DNA from: Desulfosporosinus fructosivorans
Lineage (GTDB): Bacteria > Bacillota > Desulfitobacteriia > Desulfitobacteriales > Desulfitobacteriaceae
Assembly: GCF_004766045.1 (NCBI RefSeq)
Contig: NZ_SPQQ01000003.1
Coordinates: 620,001-684,000, forward strand
Reading direction: 5' to 3'
Length of the DNA stretch: 64,000 bases
The notes beneath the pieces are model-generated. The model worked only from the letters and a program-made list of their open reading frames with translations. It was not told the DNA's origin and searched no databases. This document shows positions 49,195 through 58,575 of this stretch, piece by piece. The position numbers were made by a program, and so were the translations under genes. Numbering within the stretch: position 1 is the first letter of the stretch; each line of letters opens with the position of its first letter.

Positions 49195-51486
49195 ATGACA
49201 AAGGTAGGTATGAAAAGCGTAGGCCACAGCATTCGCAAGATTGATGGAATTGCGATTGCTACAGGTAAACCAGTGTATACTCAGGATTTAGCTATGTCCA
49301 ATGCTTTAGTTGTGAAAATATTAAGAAGCCCACATGCATTTGCCAAGATCAAATCGATTGACCTCTCAAGGGCAGAGCAAGTGGAAGGTGTGGAATGCAT
49401 CCTGACCTATAAGGATGTTCCGGGCGTCCGATTTACGTTAGCAGGGCAATCATATCCTGAACCCTCGCCCTATGATCGCTTGATCCTCGATGAAATCGTT
49501 CGCTATGTTGGAGATGAAGTGGCGATTATTGCGGCGGTGGACGAAAAGACCGCGCGTCAGGCCATGAAGAAAATTAAGGTTGATTATGAAGTCTGGGAAC
49601 CTGTCTTGGACTTTGAGAAGGCTTTGGGACATGCCTCTGCCGTTCATCCTGAAGAGGATTTGCACTTCAATTTTGATATTGGACTGCATAAAGAACAGAA
49701 TATCGCCTCTTCTTGCAAAGAAGAAGTAGGGGACGTAGAGGAAGAATTTAAACAGTGCAGCGTCGTGGTGGAGGATGTCTACTATCCTCAGGCCCAAGCT
49801 CATGCGATGATGGAAACGTATCGTGCTTTTACGTATCTAGATCATACGGGAAGACTTGTCGTGGTTAGCTCAACCCAGGTTCCTTTTCATATTAGACGAC
49901 AGTTAGCCAGAGCATTACAGATTCCTGCCAGTAAGGTTAGGGTTGTAAAGCCGAGAATCGGCGGCGGTTTTGGGGGAAAACAAACGGGCTCGGTCGAGAC
50001 GTTTGCAGGAATCGTAACTCTGAAGACTGGGAAACCTGCAATTATCATTTATGATAGAAAAGAAACGTTCTCTTGTACTACCAGCCGTCATGCTATGAGA
50101 TTAAAGACTAGAGTAGGGGCTGATCAGGACGGGATAATTCGAGCGATCGATATTCAAGTTTTATCGGATACTGGAGCATACGGAGAACATGCCCCCACTG
50201 TTTTGAGCTGTGTAGGCCATTATACTCTTCCACTTTATAATAAAACGAGAGCGGTTCGTTTTACCGGGAATGCAGTTTATACGAATAAAATGCCCGCCGG
50301 GGCTTTCCGAGGGTATGGAGCGACTCAAGGAACGTTTGCCTTGGAATGCACAGTCAACAAGTTAGCTGAAAGATTAGGGTTGGATCCAACCGAGGTTCGC
50401 CTCAAGAATATCAGCAAAGTAGGGGAAACCTATCTGACCGGTCAAGGGGTTCTACTCGGAAGCACGAGCTTAGAAAGCTGTATTGAAAAAGGCAAAGAGC
50501 TAATCGGCTGGAAGGACAAATTTCCCTGCCGAAAAATTGGGGATAATAAAGTGCGAGCGGTGGGAATGGCGGTCACGATGCAGGGCTCGGGAATTGCCAA
50601 TATCGGTACCGCTTCCGTTGAACTTCGCTTAAACGATGATGGTTATTTCACACTCCTCTCGGGTGCGACGGATATGGGACATGGTTGTGATACTATACTC
50701 ACCCAGATGGCCGCTGAGATTTTAGAGGTGCCGATGGAAAATATTGTTTTTAACGCTGGGGATACGGATACTTCTCCCTATGATCCAGGGTCATACGCCT
50801 CAAGTACAACCTATGTTGCGGGAACTGCGGTCGTCAAAGCGGCGCAAGAACTGAAAAAGAAAATCCTGGAGCAGGGAGCAAAGTTCTTAGGAGTTTCTTC
50901 GCAGGATGTCGAAATGGATGGTTTAACGGTCCACACATTTCGAGGAGAAGAGATTAGTCTGGCCAAAATTGCGGAGTTAACTGTACTGGGTACGGGGAAA
51001 CTTCAACTTGTGAGTTATGCGACCCATGGCAGTGAAATTTCTCCCCCACCATATGTAGCAGGCTTTGCTGAAGTAGAAGTTGATCAAGAAACCGGAAAAG
51101 TAGAGCTGATTGATTATGTGGCAGTCATCGATTGTGGAACCGTGATTAATCCAAATCTCGCTCGAATTCAAGCTGAGGGTGGGATTGCTCAGGGCATCGG
51201 AATGGCCCTCTTTGAAGAGGTAAACTATAATGCCGTGGGAAAGATGGCATCTAATTCCTTTATGCAGTATAAAATTCCGTGCCGCAAGGATGTCGGAAAA
51301 GTGCGTATAGCGTTTGAAGAAAGCTTTGAACCCTCCGGCCCTTTCGGAGCGAAATCCATCGGGGAAGTAGTCGCCAATACTCCGTCTCCAGCCATTGTCC
51401 ATGCAGTATATAATGCTGTAGGGGTCAGAGTAAACCATTTGCCGATTACACCTGAAAAGGTATTTATGGGAATGCAGAAATTATAA
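49195..51486 (+). CDS. Molybdenum hydroxylase catalytic subunit (XdhA/CoxL type)
   Basis: Large molybdopterin-binding subunit of 763 residues. Conserved parts include G-G-G-F-G-G-K-Q near 260, A-F-R-G-Y-G-A-T-Q near 370 and late E-x-G-G-I-A-Q-G-I-G near 660; the base Glu lies in G-A-K-S-I-G-E-V near 722. Xanthine/hypoxanthine or nicotinate-type hydroxylation is plausible; the guanine-class aptamer upstream favours a purine substrate (inference). Cofactor insertion genes (XdhC chaperone, MocA) are not adjacent. Some Clostridial members carry labile selenium, which cannot be read from sequence. A terminator follows. Confidence 0.9.
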   Translation: MTKVGMKSVGHSIRKIDGIAIATGKPVYTQDLAMSNALVVKILRSPHAFAKIKSIDLSRAEQVEGVECILTYKDVPGVRFTLAGQSYPEPSPYDRLILDEIVRYVGDEVAIIAAVDEKTARQAMKKIKVDYEVWEPVLDFEKALGHASAVHPEEDLHFNFDIGLHKEQNIASSCKEEVGDVEEEFKQCSVVVEDVYYPQAQAHAMMETYRAFTYLDHTGRLVVVSSTQVPFHIRRQLARALQIPASKVRVVKPRIGGGFGGKQTGSVETFAGIVTLKTGKPAIIIYDRKETFSCTTSRHAMRLKTRVGADQDGIIRAIDIQVLSDTGAYGEHAPTVLSCVGHYTLPLYNKTRAVRFTGNAVYTNKMPAGAFRGYGATQGTFALECTVNKLAERLGLDPTEVRLKNISKVGETYLTGQGVLLGSTSLESCIEKGKELIGWKDKFPCRKIGDNKVRAVGMAVTMQGSGIANIGTASVELRLNDDGYFTLLSGATDMGHGCDTILTQMAAEILEVPMENIVFNAGDTDTSPYDPGSYASSTTYVAGTAVVKAAQELKKKILEQGAKFLGVSSQDVEMDGLTVHTFRGEEISLAKIAELTVLGTGKLQLVSYATHGSEISPPPYVAGFAEVEVDQETGKVELIDYVAVIDCGTVINPNLARIQAEGGIAQGIGMALFEEVNYNAVGKMASNSFMQYKIPCRKDVGKVRIAFEESFEPSGPFGAKSIGEVVANTPSPAIVHAVYNAVGVRVNHLPITPEKVFMGMQKL

Positions 51487-51516
51487 ATTGAAAGACGACT
51501 CATACATTATTAATGT

Positions 51517-51558
51517 AATAGCGAGAGGACCAGTTTTGAGCCGGTCCTTTCGCTATTT
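51517..51558 (+). terminator. Terminator of the molybdenum hydroxylase operon
   Basis: AATAGCGAGAGGACC pairs with GGTCCTTTCGCTATT (one mismatch) 30 bp after the stop, followed by TAG. Confidence 0.8.
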
Positions 51559-51566
51559 AGTTAAGT

Positions 51567-51593
51567 GGGACAAGGGGACAGGTTCGTTGTCCC
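51567..51593 (+). repeat. REP-like hairpin
   Basis: GGGACAAGGGGACAGG... TTGTCCC forms a short hairpin (TGGGACA/TGTCCCA arms). The wording is familiar from extragenic REP-type sequences of Firmicutes and related bacteria, sometimes tied to a RAYT transposase; no such gene is in the window. Confidence 0.4.
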
Positions 51594-51730
51594 AGCTCAC
51601 TCCACTCTGTGAAACAAGGATTCTATTTTCACCTGCACATCTTTTGGCAGCCTCTTTTTGCCTTAGCAAAAGAAATTATCCTATTCTAATTTCATGTTAT
51701 AATAACATGAGTAGGAAAGGAGGTAATGCG

Positions 51731-53062
51731 GTGGGAAGAGTCGTTAGATCAAGAAAAATATGGATAGGAATTGGATTATTTTTGTTGGGGATTTTAATAC
51801 CATATTTGATAAAACCTCAACTTATAGGATTGGATCAATTACTCCAAACGATGAACCAAAAAACAGACGGCAGCGCGTTAATGGTTAATGCCTTTCTCAT
51901 TGTGTCAATTAATACCATTATTTCCATACCTCAGTTCCTCAGCGTGGTGATGTTGGGAGATGGAATGGCAGATGCTTTCAATCGTTCTGGATTTAGAACC
52001 ATCATTCCCCTAACTGTAGTACCGCTCGCTTATGTGATCGTCAATCTGGTGACTCCATTAAACTATAGTTTTGGGGCTACAGATATTTTTCTTTGGCTAT
52101 CGATTGTAGTGATGCAGAAACTAAGCAAACAGAAATTGAATATGGGAATGAAACTACTGGTTTTCTCCCAATTGATTTTTGGTGTTGCTTGGTTAAACCA
52201 AGTACCTTTTCTCACTCCTTATGGTTTCGGACAAGGTTCCTTATCGATAAGAATAAAACAGGTAGCGATTCAAATAGGATTTGGTCAGGTGCTTTCACTT
52301 TATGCGAATGTTTTGTTTTTTATCTTCGTAGCAAGTGCTATTACTTTATGGATTTATTTGATTTTATATATGGAGAAATGGGCTATTTCGCAAGACCTAC
52401 ACCGTGCCCAACTTGAAGCCAATGAATCTCGTTCAGGACGTGAAGTTCTCCTTCTTGTCCACGACCTTAAAACTCCGCTTGCTACAATCGAGGGACTGGT
52501 TTCATTGATGGAGATGCGATGGCCGGATCCTAAGATGCGAGAATACTGTCAAACTATCTATGGTTCTATTAATTCAATGAGTGAAATGGTTTCGGAAATT
52601 TTGTATGAGGATCGAAAGAACTGGTGTGAGCTTAAAGAACTAATTAATTATATTCGAGCTAGTCGTTTAATCGGGACGAATTCGGCGGTGGATATTGAAT
52701 TAGAAGGAGAACCTGAATCTTGTCTTTACATTAATAAAATCAGGTTGACTCGAGCAATCATAAATTTAATTGATAACGCGTTGGATGCCATTCAGGAGCG
52801 GGAGAACGGAAGGGTAGTTTTACGCGCCATAACTTTAAAAAACGTAGTAGAACTAGAGGTAGAAGACAACGGATACGGTATTTCGGAAAATGATATAAAA
52901 AGAATCTGGAAGACTGGATACAGCACGAAAAACCATCCGGGATTTGGCTTAGCTTTTGTACGACAGGTTGCAGAAGGACACGAAGGGTCCGTTAATATAA
53001 AAAGTGAAGTAGGTCAGGGGACGAAGGTCTGGATAACCCTGCCACGGGGAGAAAGCCAATGA
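51731..53062 (+). CDS. Membrane sensor histidine kinase
   Basis: Protein of 443 residues. The N-terminal ~230 residues hold six to seven hydrophobic segments without a clear extracellular domain, suggesting a membrane-embedded sensor. The H-box is L-L-V-H-D-L-K-T-P-L near 237; N-box N-L-I-D-N-A-L-D-A near 352 and G1/G2 motifs D-N-G-Y-G-I and G-F-G-L-A follow. GTG 51731 is chosen for its AAAGGAGG; the frame is open to 51488 but without a ribosome site. ATGA overlap with the response regulator gene. Confidence 0.9.
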   Translation: MGRVVRSRKIWIGIGLFLLGILIPYLIKPQLIGLDQLLQTMNQKTDGSALMVNAFLIVSINTIISIPQFLSVVMLGDGMADAFNRSGFRTIIPLTVVPLAYVIVNLVTPLNYSFGATDIFLWLSIVVMQKLSKQKLNMGMKLLVFSQLIFGVAWLNQVPFLTPYGFGQGSLSIRIKQVAIQIGFGQVLSLYANVLFFIFVASAITLWIYLILYMEKWAISQDLHRAQLEANESRSGREVLLLVHDLKTPLATIEGLVSLMEMRWPDPKMREYCQTIYGSINSMSEMVSEILYEDRKNWCELKELINYIRASRLIGTNSAVDIELEGEPESCLYINKIRLTRAIINLIDNALDAIQERENGRVVLRAITLKNVVELEVEDNGYGISENDIKRIWKTGYSTKNHPGFGLAFVRQVAEGHEGSVNIKSEVGQGTKVWITLPRGESQ

Positions 53063-53685
53063 AAATTATAATTATGGATGATGATCAGTCCCTGCGCTAT
53101 ACGCTAAGTGAAATATTTAAGTTTGCTGGATGGGATCCCATAGTCTATCCTAATGGGAGAGAGGGAATTAAAGGGTTCCTAAACCATGGAGCGGATATCA
53201 TATTAGTGGATTATCATATGCCTGAAATTGATGGCCTAGAAACGGTTCGCCTGATTCGGGAACAGAATCAGCAAATACCTATTCTTGTTCTCACCGTGGA
53301 CGAAAGGCAGGAAATTGCCGATCGTTTTCTGGATGCAGGAGCCACCGATTTCGCACTTAAACCTGTCAAAGCGCCGGATTTGATTGCTCGCGTTCAATTG
53401 CATAAGCGGTTGTTGGATATGACAAAGACTGTTCAAGCAACCTCAAAAATTCAATACGAAGTGTTTGTAACCAAAGGAATTAGCGAAACGACCCTGACCT
53501 ATATTGAACGACATCTCTCGGCTAGTTTGCAACCCGCCACAGTGGAGGAAATTTCGAAGGAATTGTCGTTAGCCGTTCCTACAATTTATCGATATCTTAC
53601 TTTTCTTGTTCAAAATGGCAAGGTGCGGTCAATTCCTAGTTATCAAAAAATAGGAAGACCAAAAAATCGATATTATTGGATTTAA
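53059..53685 (+). CDS. Response regulator, CitB/DcuR-like
   Basis: Regulator of 208 residues. The receiver domain (about 1-120) has D-D-D near 7, phosphoacceptor Asp in L-V-D-Y-H-M-P near 53 and Lys in L-K-P near 104. The C-terminal part (about 150-208) is a winged helix with E-I-S-K-E-L-S-L-A-V-P-T-I-Y-R-Y, the arrangement of CitB/DcuR-type regulators. It likely regulates the adjacent ABC transporter operon, whose first gene starts 200 bp downstream (inference). Confidence 0.9.
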   Translation: MKIIIMDDDQSLRYTLSEIFKFAGWDPIVYPNGREGIKGFLNHGADIILVDYHMPEIDGLETVRLIREQNQQIPILVLTVDERQEIADRFLDAGATDFALKPVKAPDLIARVQLHKRLLDMTKTVQATSKIQYEVFVTKGISETTLTYIERHLSASLQPATVEEISKELSLAVPTIYRYLTFLVQNGKVRSIPSYQKIGRPKNRYYWI

Positions 53686-53696
53686 TTTGAATCATC

Positions 53697-53730
53697 AACC
53701 CCCTTAGGAAATCCCAAGGGGGTTTTCTTT
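53697..53730 (+). terminator. Terminator of the two-component operon
   Basis: AACCCCCTT/AAGGGGGTT stem with 10-nt loop followed by TTCTTT. Confidence 0.85.
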
Positions 53731-53885
53731 AAGATTCGAAACCTAAATAAACCTATCGGTACTTTTTCTCTTTTTTATTTCTTTAGTTCGCCTAACCCTT
53801 TTGCTATAATTAGGTAATATGATTAAGGGTTATATTGCAGGAAATATGCAATAATTCCAATTGAAGAAAAAGTAGGAGGAAGAAA

Positions 53886-55445
53886 ATGAGAAAAATGAGA
53901 AAAATTATGGCTCTTGCTCTGGCAGTTGCTGTCATCGGTGTTTCTGTGACTGGATGCGGCAAAGCAGCAAGTACCGACACCCAACCAAAGGCCAGCGATA
54001 CCTTGATTTATGCGCAAGGTGCAGAGCCTAGAGGACTGGATCCAGCGCTGGTTGACGACGGTGAGTCGGCTAAAGTAATGATCAACATTTACGATGGACT
54101 TTTAAAGTACAACAAGGATTCAACTAAAGTGGAGCCCTCCTTAGCCAAAAGCTGGGATGTTAGCGCAGACGGTCTTACTTATACTTTCCATCTACAAGAA
54201 GGCGTAAAATTCCACGACGGCACTGATTTCGATGCCAACGCCGTGAAGGTTAACATTGACCGCCAATTGCCGCCACAGGTGACAGCGGACATGCCGTACG
54301 CTACTTTCGTTTATGGCTCCGTGAAAGATGTCCAGGTTGTAGATAAGAACACCGTTAAAGTTAACTTGACGGCTCCTAGCACGCCATTCCTCGCCAATTT
54401 GGCTATGGTCATGAGTGCGCCTATTGTTAGCCCTAAGGCCTTAACGGATAGTAAAAACAACGTGAACCAAGCACCAGTCGGCACAGGCCCTTACAAGTTT
54501 GTAAAATGGGCAAAGGATGAAAACATTGTTTTAGTCCGCAATGATGAATACTGGGGAACTAAAGCTATAACCAAAAACGTCATCTTCAAATTCATTAAAG
54601 ATAACTCAGCTCGCGTGGTTGCCCTGAACAACGGAGAGGCTGATATGATCGATGGTATTGATGCGACTGTGGTCAAGCAAATCACCGATGCAGGCAATAA
54701 AATCTTTAAAGCTCCGGGTATGAACATCAATTACATGGCTTTCAACACCTCCAAAGCACCTTTCAATAACGCTAAGGCCCGGACAGCTGTTTCTCAGTCT
54801 ATCAATGTTCCGGAATTGGTAAAGAGTTTGTATCAAGGATATTCTGAACCAGCTACTTCCATTCTGCCAGCCTTTATGGATGGCTATGACAAGAGTATCT
54901 CCCAAGTTGCCTATGATGCTGCTGCTGCAGCAACGGCTATAAAAGCAGCCGGATTGACAAAGGTACACATGATCACCTACACCAACCCTAGACCGTATAA
55001 TACAGCAACTGGTCAATCTCTGGCTGAATCCATTCAAGGGTATCTTGCTAAAGTCGGCGTTACCTGCACAATAGATTCCTTTGACTGGACCACTTATAAG
55101 CAAAAAGTCAAAGCAGGCGACTACGATCTCGCTTTCTACGGTTGGACTGGGGATAACGGAGACCCGGATAACTTTCTGTATCTGTTATCTGTAGATGACC
55201 CCACCATGAATATTGCACTTTACAAAAACCCAGAATTTGATAAGTTAATTGCTAAGGGTGTAGTGACACCTGCTGGCATGGAGCGCAATGCAGTTTACAC
55301 CCAACTGGAAAAGATTGCCGCTGCCGATGCTGCCTGGCTCCCAATTTCCCATGCCGAAACACTTTGTGCCTACAGGGCAAATATCGATGGTTTTTACTAC
55401 CATATGACGGGTGTTACGCCTTTTGCTGGTGTATCAAAGAAATAA
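53886..55445 (+). CDS. ABC transporter solute-binding lipoprotein (DppA/NikA family)
   Basis: Extracellular family 5 solute-binding protein of 519 residues. The signal peptide ends with V-T-G-C (Cys21), so it is a lipoprotein. The family signature A-K-S-W-D-V-S-A-D-G-L-T-Y-T-F near 90 and N-I-D-R-Q near 128 are present. Substrate classes include oligopeptides, dipeptides and nickel chelates and cannot be separated here. Strong AGGAGG. It heads a five-gene operon; a terminator-like hairpin follows it. Confidence 0.9.
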   Translation: MRKMRKIMALALAVAVIGVSVTGCGKAASTDTQPKASDTLIYAQGAEPRGLDPALVDDGESAKVMINIYDGLLKYNKDSTKVEPSLAKSWDVSADGLTYTFHLQEGVKFHDGTDFDANAVKVNIDRQLPPQVTADMPYATFVYGSVKDVQVVDKNTVKVNLTAPSTPFLANLAMVMSAPIVSPKALTDSKNNVNQAPVGTGPYKFVKWAKDENIVLVRNDEYWGTKAITKNVIFKFIKDNSARVVALNNGEADMIDGIDATVVKQITDAGNKIFKAPGMNINYMAFNTSKAPFNNAKARTAVSQSINVPELVKSLYQGYSEPATSILPAFMDGYDKSISQVAYDAAAAATAIKAAGLTKVHMITYTNPRPYNTATGQSLAESIQGYLAKVGVTCTIDSFDWTTYKQKVKAGDYDLAFYGWTGDNGDPDNFLYLLSVDDPTMNIALYKNPEFDKLIAKGVVTPAGMERNAVYTQLEKIAAADAAWLPISHAETLCAYRANIDGFYYHMTGVTPFAGVSKK

Positions 55446-55477
55446 ACCCTGGTAGAGCTTTTCTTAACTTTAGACTG

Positions 55478-55518
55478 CCGAGAACCGGTTTTATACCGGT
55501 TCCCGGTTTTGTTTTTTT
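55478..55518 (+). terminator. Intra-operon attenuator after the binding-protein gene
   Basis: CCGAGAACCGG pairs with CCGGTTCCCGG across TTTTATA, followed by TTTTGTTTTTTT. It would let the binding protein be made in excess over the membrane and ATPase subunits. Confidence 0.8.
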
Positions 55519-55616
55519 CGCTAGTCAAAGGAAAAATCCACCATACGCCACATGGCGCCAGCTCAGTGGGACTTCTCACGGGAGGCTGAGTGCCTAAAGC
55601 TGAAAGGTTGTTGTCG

Positions 55617-56633
55617 ATGCTCAAATATATCCTTAAACGAATCCTAATGTTAATTCCCGTGCTGATTGGCGTTTCGATTATTGTCTTTCTCATAATGCGT
55701 GTCTTTTCACCTGATCCGTCTCCGATTGTTTTGGGCCAGCATGCAACACAGCAGGCCACAGAGGCATGGCGGCAGGCCAACGGATTGAACGATCCGGTTT
55801 ACATGCAATACTTTAATTTTATTAAGGGTGCTCTAACTGGCGATCTCGGTACATCATATTATACCAAAACACCTGTTGTTAAAGAGATTTTTTCCCGTTT
55901 TCCGGCCACGATTGAACTGGCCTTGGTGGCTATTGTACTCGCTTCAATTTTCGGAATCCTGATTGGTGTCATTTCCGCTGTAAAAAAGAACTCCATTTTC
56001 GATAATGCTGGTATGCTAATCGCGCTAATTGGTGTTTCCATGCCGATCTTCTGGCTAGGTATTTTGCTTATTATTCTCTTTTCAGGCACACTGCACTGGC
56101 TTCCCTCCAACGGAAGAATCGATCCGCTGCTGCAGCCCATGAATGTTACTGGGTTTTATCTAATTGACAGCCTGATTGCCGGAGATATGTACGCATTTAA
56201 AGATACCTTGCGGCATTTGGTGTTGCCGGCCACAGCATTGGCTATGTATTCCATGGCTATCATTACCAGAATGACCCGTTCCAGCATGCTGGAAACTTTG
56301 CAGCAGGATTACATTCGTACCGCGAGGGCGAAGGGAATTTCGGAGGGCAAGGTGATCCGCAAGCACGCGCTGCGCAACGGATTGATTCCGATTGTCACGG
56401 TCATCGGCTTACAACTTGGGAGCCTTCTCGGCGGCGCTGTGCTGACGGAAACGGTGTTCTCCTGGCCCGGGATCGGTGCCTATACTGTGGCCTGTATCCT
56501 AAAGTCCGACTTTCCGGTGGTGCAGGGTGTCGTATTGCTCATTGCTTTCATATTTGTTATGGTGAATTTACTGGTCGATGTGATCTATGCGTTCCTTGAT
56601 CCGCGTATTAAATACTCGAAAGCAAAGGGGTAG
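55617..56633 (+). CDS. ABC transporter permease (DppB/NikB type)
   Basis: Permease of 338 residues with six membrane segments. The cytoplasmic EAA loop is R-T-A-R-A-K-G-I-S-E-G near 243. The family start L-K-Y-I-L-K-R-I-L supports ATG 55617; GTG 55590 with GGAGG 4 nt upstream is an alternative adding nine residues. Followed 5 bp later by the second permease gene. Confidence 0.92.
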   Translation: MLKYILKRILMLIPVLIGVSIIVFLIMRVFSPDPSPIVLGQHATQQATEAWRQANGLNDPVYMQYFNFIKGALTGDLGTSYYTKTPVVKEIFSRFPATIELALVAIVLASIFGILIGVISAVKKNSIFDNAGMLIALIGVSMPIFWLGILLIILFSGTLHWLPSNGRIDPLLQPMNVTGFYLIDSLIAGDMYAFKDTLRHLVLPATALAMYSMAIITRMTRSSMLETLQQDYIRTARAKGISEGKVIRKHALRNGLIPIVTVIGLQLGSLLGGAVLTETVFSWPGIGAYTVACILKSDFPVVQGVVLLIAFIFVMVNLLVDVIYAFLDPRIKYSKAKG

Positions 56634-56638
56634 CTTGT

Positions 56639-57571
56639 ATGAAGAAAAAATATAGTGCAAATACAGATGAAAATCTGATACAGGCTGCAGAATACGTGGA
56701 AAAACCGGAATCGCAGCTAAAAGAAATGTGGGAGACGCTCAGGCAGAACAAGGCCGCAGTAGTCGGACTCTTTACCATCTGCTTTCTTGTGCTGATTGCC
56801 CTGTCCGTCTGGGTGAGCAGTCTGATGGGAAAACAAATTTTACCCTATGATCCTAATTACTCTGACATGACTAAAAGCTTTATCTGGCCGAACGCCCAGC
56901 ACTGGTTTGGAACGGACCAATTGGGCAGGGACATGTTCAGCAGAATCCTTGATGGTACAAAGATATCTTTGTTTGTGGGTATTGCTGCAGTTACTATTTC
57001 GCTTTCCACCGGCGTTTTGTTGGGGGCACTTGCTGGGTACAGAGGTGGACGGACAGATGCAGTCATCATGCGGGTAATGGATATGATGCTTAGCATCCCA
57101 TCCATTCTACTGGCCATCGCTTTTATGGCGGCTTTGGGCAAGGGGATAGATAAAGCAGTCATCGCCATCGGTCTAGTGTCCATTCCAGAATATGCCCGTA
57201 TAGTGCGTGCCAGTATTCTATCTGTCAAAGAAAATGATTACGTGCAAGCAGCCAAGGTCATCGGCAGTAGTGATACTCGGATTATTATGAAACATATTCT
57301 GCCGAATATCATCTCCTTGATTGTCGTTAGAGCCACCCTAGGTATTTCCACTGCTGTTTTGGATACCGCAGCCCTAGGCTTCTTAGGTCTGGGTGTTCAG
57401 CCGCCATTCGCCGAGTGGGGTGATATGCTGGGGAGAGCAAGGGGCTTTATTTTCAGCGCACCTTACACCTTGATTTTTCCCGGGATTGCCATCACTATTA
57501 CCGTGTTGGCCTTTAACCTGTTGGGCGACGGACTGCGAGATGCACTTGACCCCAAATCCAGAATAAAATAA
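56639..57571 (+). CDS. ABC transporter permease (DppC/NikC type)
   Basis: Permease of 310 residues with a cytoplasmic N-terminus of about 40 residues, the family motif F-G-T-D-Q-L-G-R-D-M near 92, six membrane segments and an EAA loop (Y-V-Q-A-A-K-V-I-G-S-S) near 202. Partner of the preceding permease. Confidence 0.92.
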   Translation: MKKKYSANTDENLIQAAEYVEKPESQLKEMWETLRQNKAAVVGLFTICFLVLIALSVWVSSLMGKQILPYDPNYSDMTKSFIWPNAQHWFGTDQLGRDMFSRILDGTKISLFVGIAAVTISLSTGVLLGALAGYRGGRTDAVIMRVMDMMLSIPSILLAIAFMAALGKGIDKAVIAIGLVSIPEYARIVRASILSVKENDYVQAAKVIGSSDTRIIMKHILPNIISLIVVRATLGISTAVLDTAALGFLGLGVQPPFAEWGDMLGRARGFIFSAPYTLIFPGIAITITVLAFNLLGDGLRDALDPKSRIK

Positions 57572-57585
57572 GGGCGGTGAATAGG

Positions 57586-58575
57586 ATGTTGCTGGAAGTA
57601 AAAAATTTAAGTACGGAATTTAAACTGAAACGTGGTACTGTACGTGCAGTCGATGACATCAGTTTTACCATAGATAAGGGCGAAATTCTAGCGATTGTCG
57701 GCGAATCTGGCTCCGGAAAAAGCGTGACATCCCTTTCTATTATGGGACTTTTACAGAAACCCGGTAGGATTGCAGGTGGGCAAATTTTGTTTAACTCCCA
57801 GGATTTGAACAAAATGAGTCAAAAGGAACTGCAACAGATCCGTGGCAATCAGATTTCTATGATTTTCCAAGAACCGATGACTTCCTTAAATCCAGTTTGG
57901 CGCATCAAAGACCAAATTATGGAAAGCGTTATGACGCATATGAAGCTTTCTAAGAAAGAAGCGCTGGCACGCACCATTGAAATGCTGGATACAGTGGGCA
58001 TACCCTCCCCGGCCGAGCGGGCCAACGATTATCCCCACCAGATGAGCGGCGGCATGCGTCAGAGGGTCATGACCGCAATGGCTCTTTCCTGCGGGCCCGA
58101 TCTGTTGATTGCTGATGAACCGACCACAGCACTGGATGTTACGATTCAGGCTCAGATTTTAGAGCTCTTATATCGGATGCGTGAGAAGTTCGGTATGGCG
58201 GTTCTACTCATCACGCATGATTTGGGCGTGGTTTCCGAAGCCGCCGACCGCGTCATCGTGATGTACTGTGGTAAAATTGTAGAGGAAGCCAATGTGAAGA
58301 GTCTGTTTGCCCATCCGATGCACCCTTACACTGTGGGTTTGCTCCAATCAATACCTCAGATTGATGATGAAAGCGATGAACCCTTATATATGATTAAAGG
58401 CATGGTGCCCAACCCCCTGCGTATGCCGCAAGGTTGTCCCTTTTCCGACCGTTGTGACCGCTGTCTAGAACGCTGCACTCAAGAAATGCCGGAACTGCAA
58501 GAGATTGATGGACATAAGGTTCGCTGCTTTTTATATAACCAAGACAGTGAAGGGGGACGAGCGCAAAATGAGTGA
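57586..58575 (+). CDS. ABC transporter ATPase (DppD/OppD type)
   Basis: ATPase of 329 residues. Walker A G-E-S-G-S-G-K-S near 39, signature M-S-G-G-M-R-Q-R near 150, Walker B L-L-I-A-D-E-P near 171 and the C-terminal oligopeptide-transport extension with C-P-F-S-D-R-C-x-x-C near 283, a family feature that in some homologues binds an Fe-S cluster. ATG 57586 is favoured by GGGCGGTGA spacing; GTG 57577 is also possible. Overlaps the next gene by 8 bp. Confidence 0.92.
   Translation: MLLEVKNLSTEFKLKRGTVRAVDDISFTIDKGEILAIVGESGSGKSVTSLSIMGLLQKPGRIAGGQILFNSQDLNKMSQKELQQIRGNQISMIFQEPMTSLNPVWRIKDQIMESVMTHMKLSKKEALARTIEMLDTVGIPSPAERANDYPHQMSGGMRQRVMTAMALSCGPDLLIADEPTTALDVTIQAQILELLYRMREKFGMAVLLITHDLGVVSEAADRVIVMYCGKIVEEANVKSLFAHPMHPYTVGLLQSIPQIDDESDEPLYMIKGMVPNPLRMPQGCPFSDRCDRCLERCTQEMPELQEIDGHKVRCFLYNQDSEGGRAQNE

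Noticed and set aside
51488-51730. Upstream extension of the histidine kinase frame (81 codons)
   Set aside because: It overlaps the hydroxylase terminator and a REP-like hairpin and has no ribosome site; GTG 51731 has AAAGGAGG.
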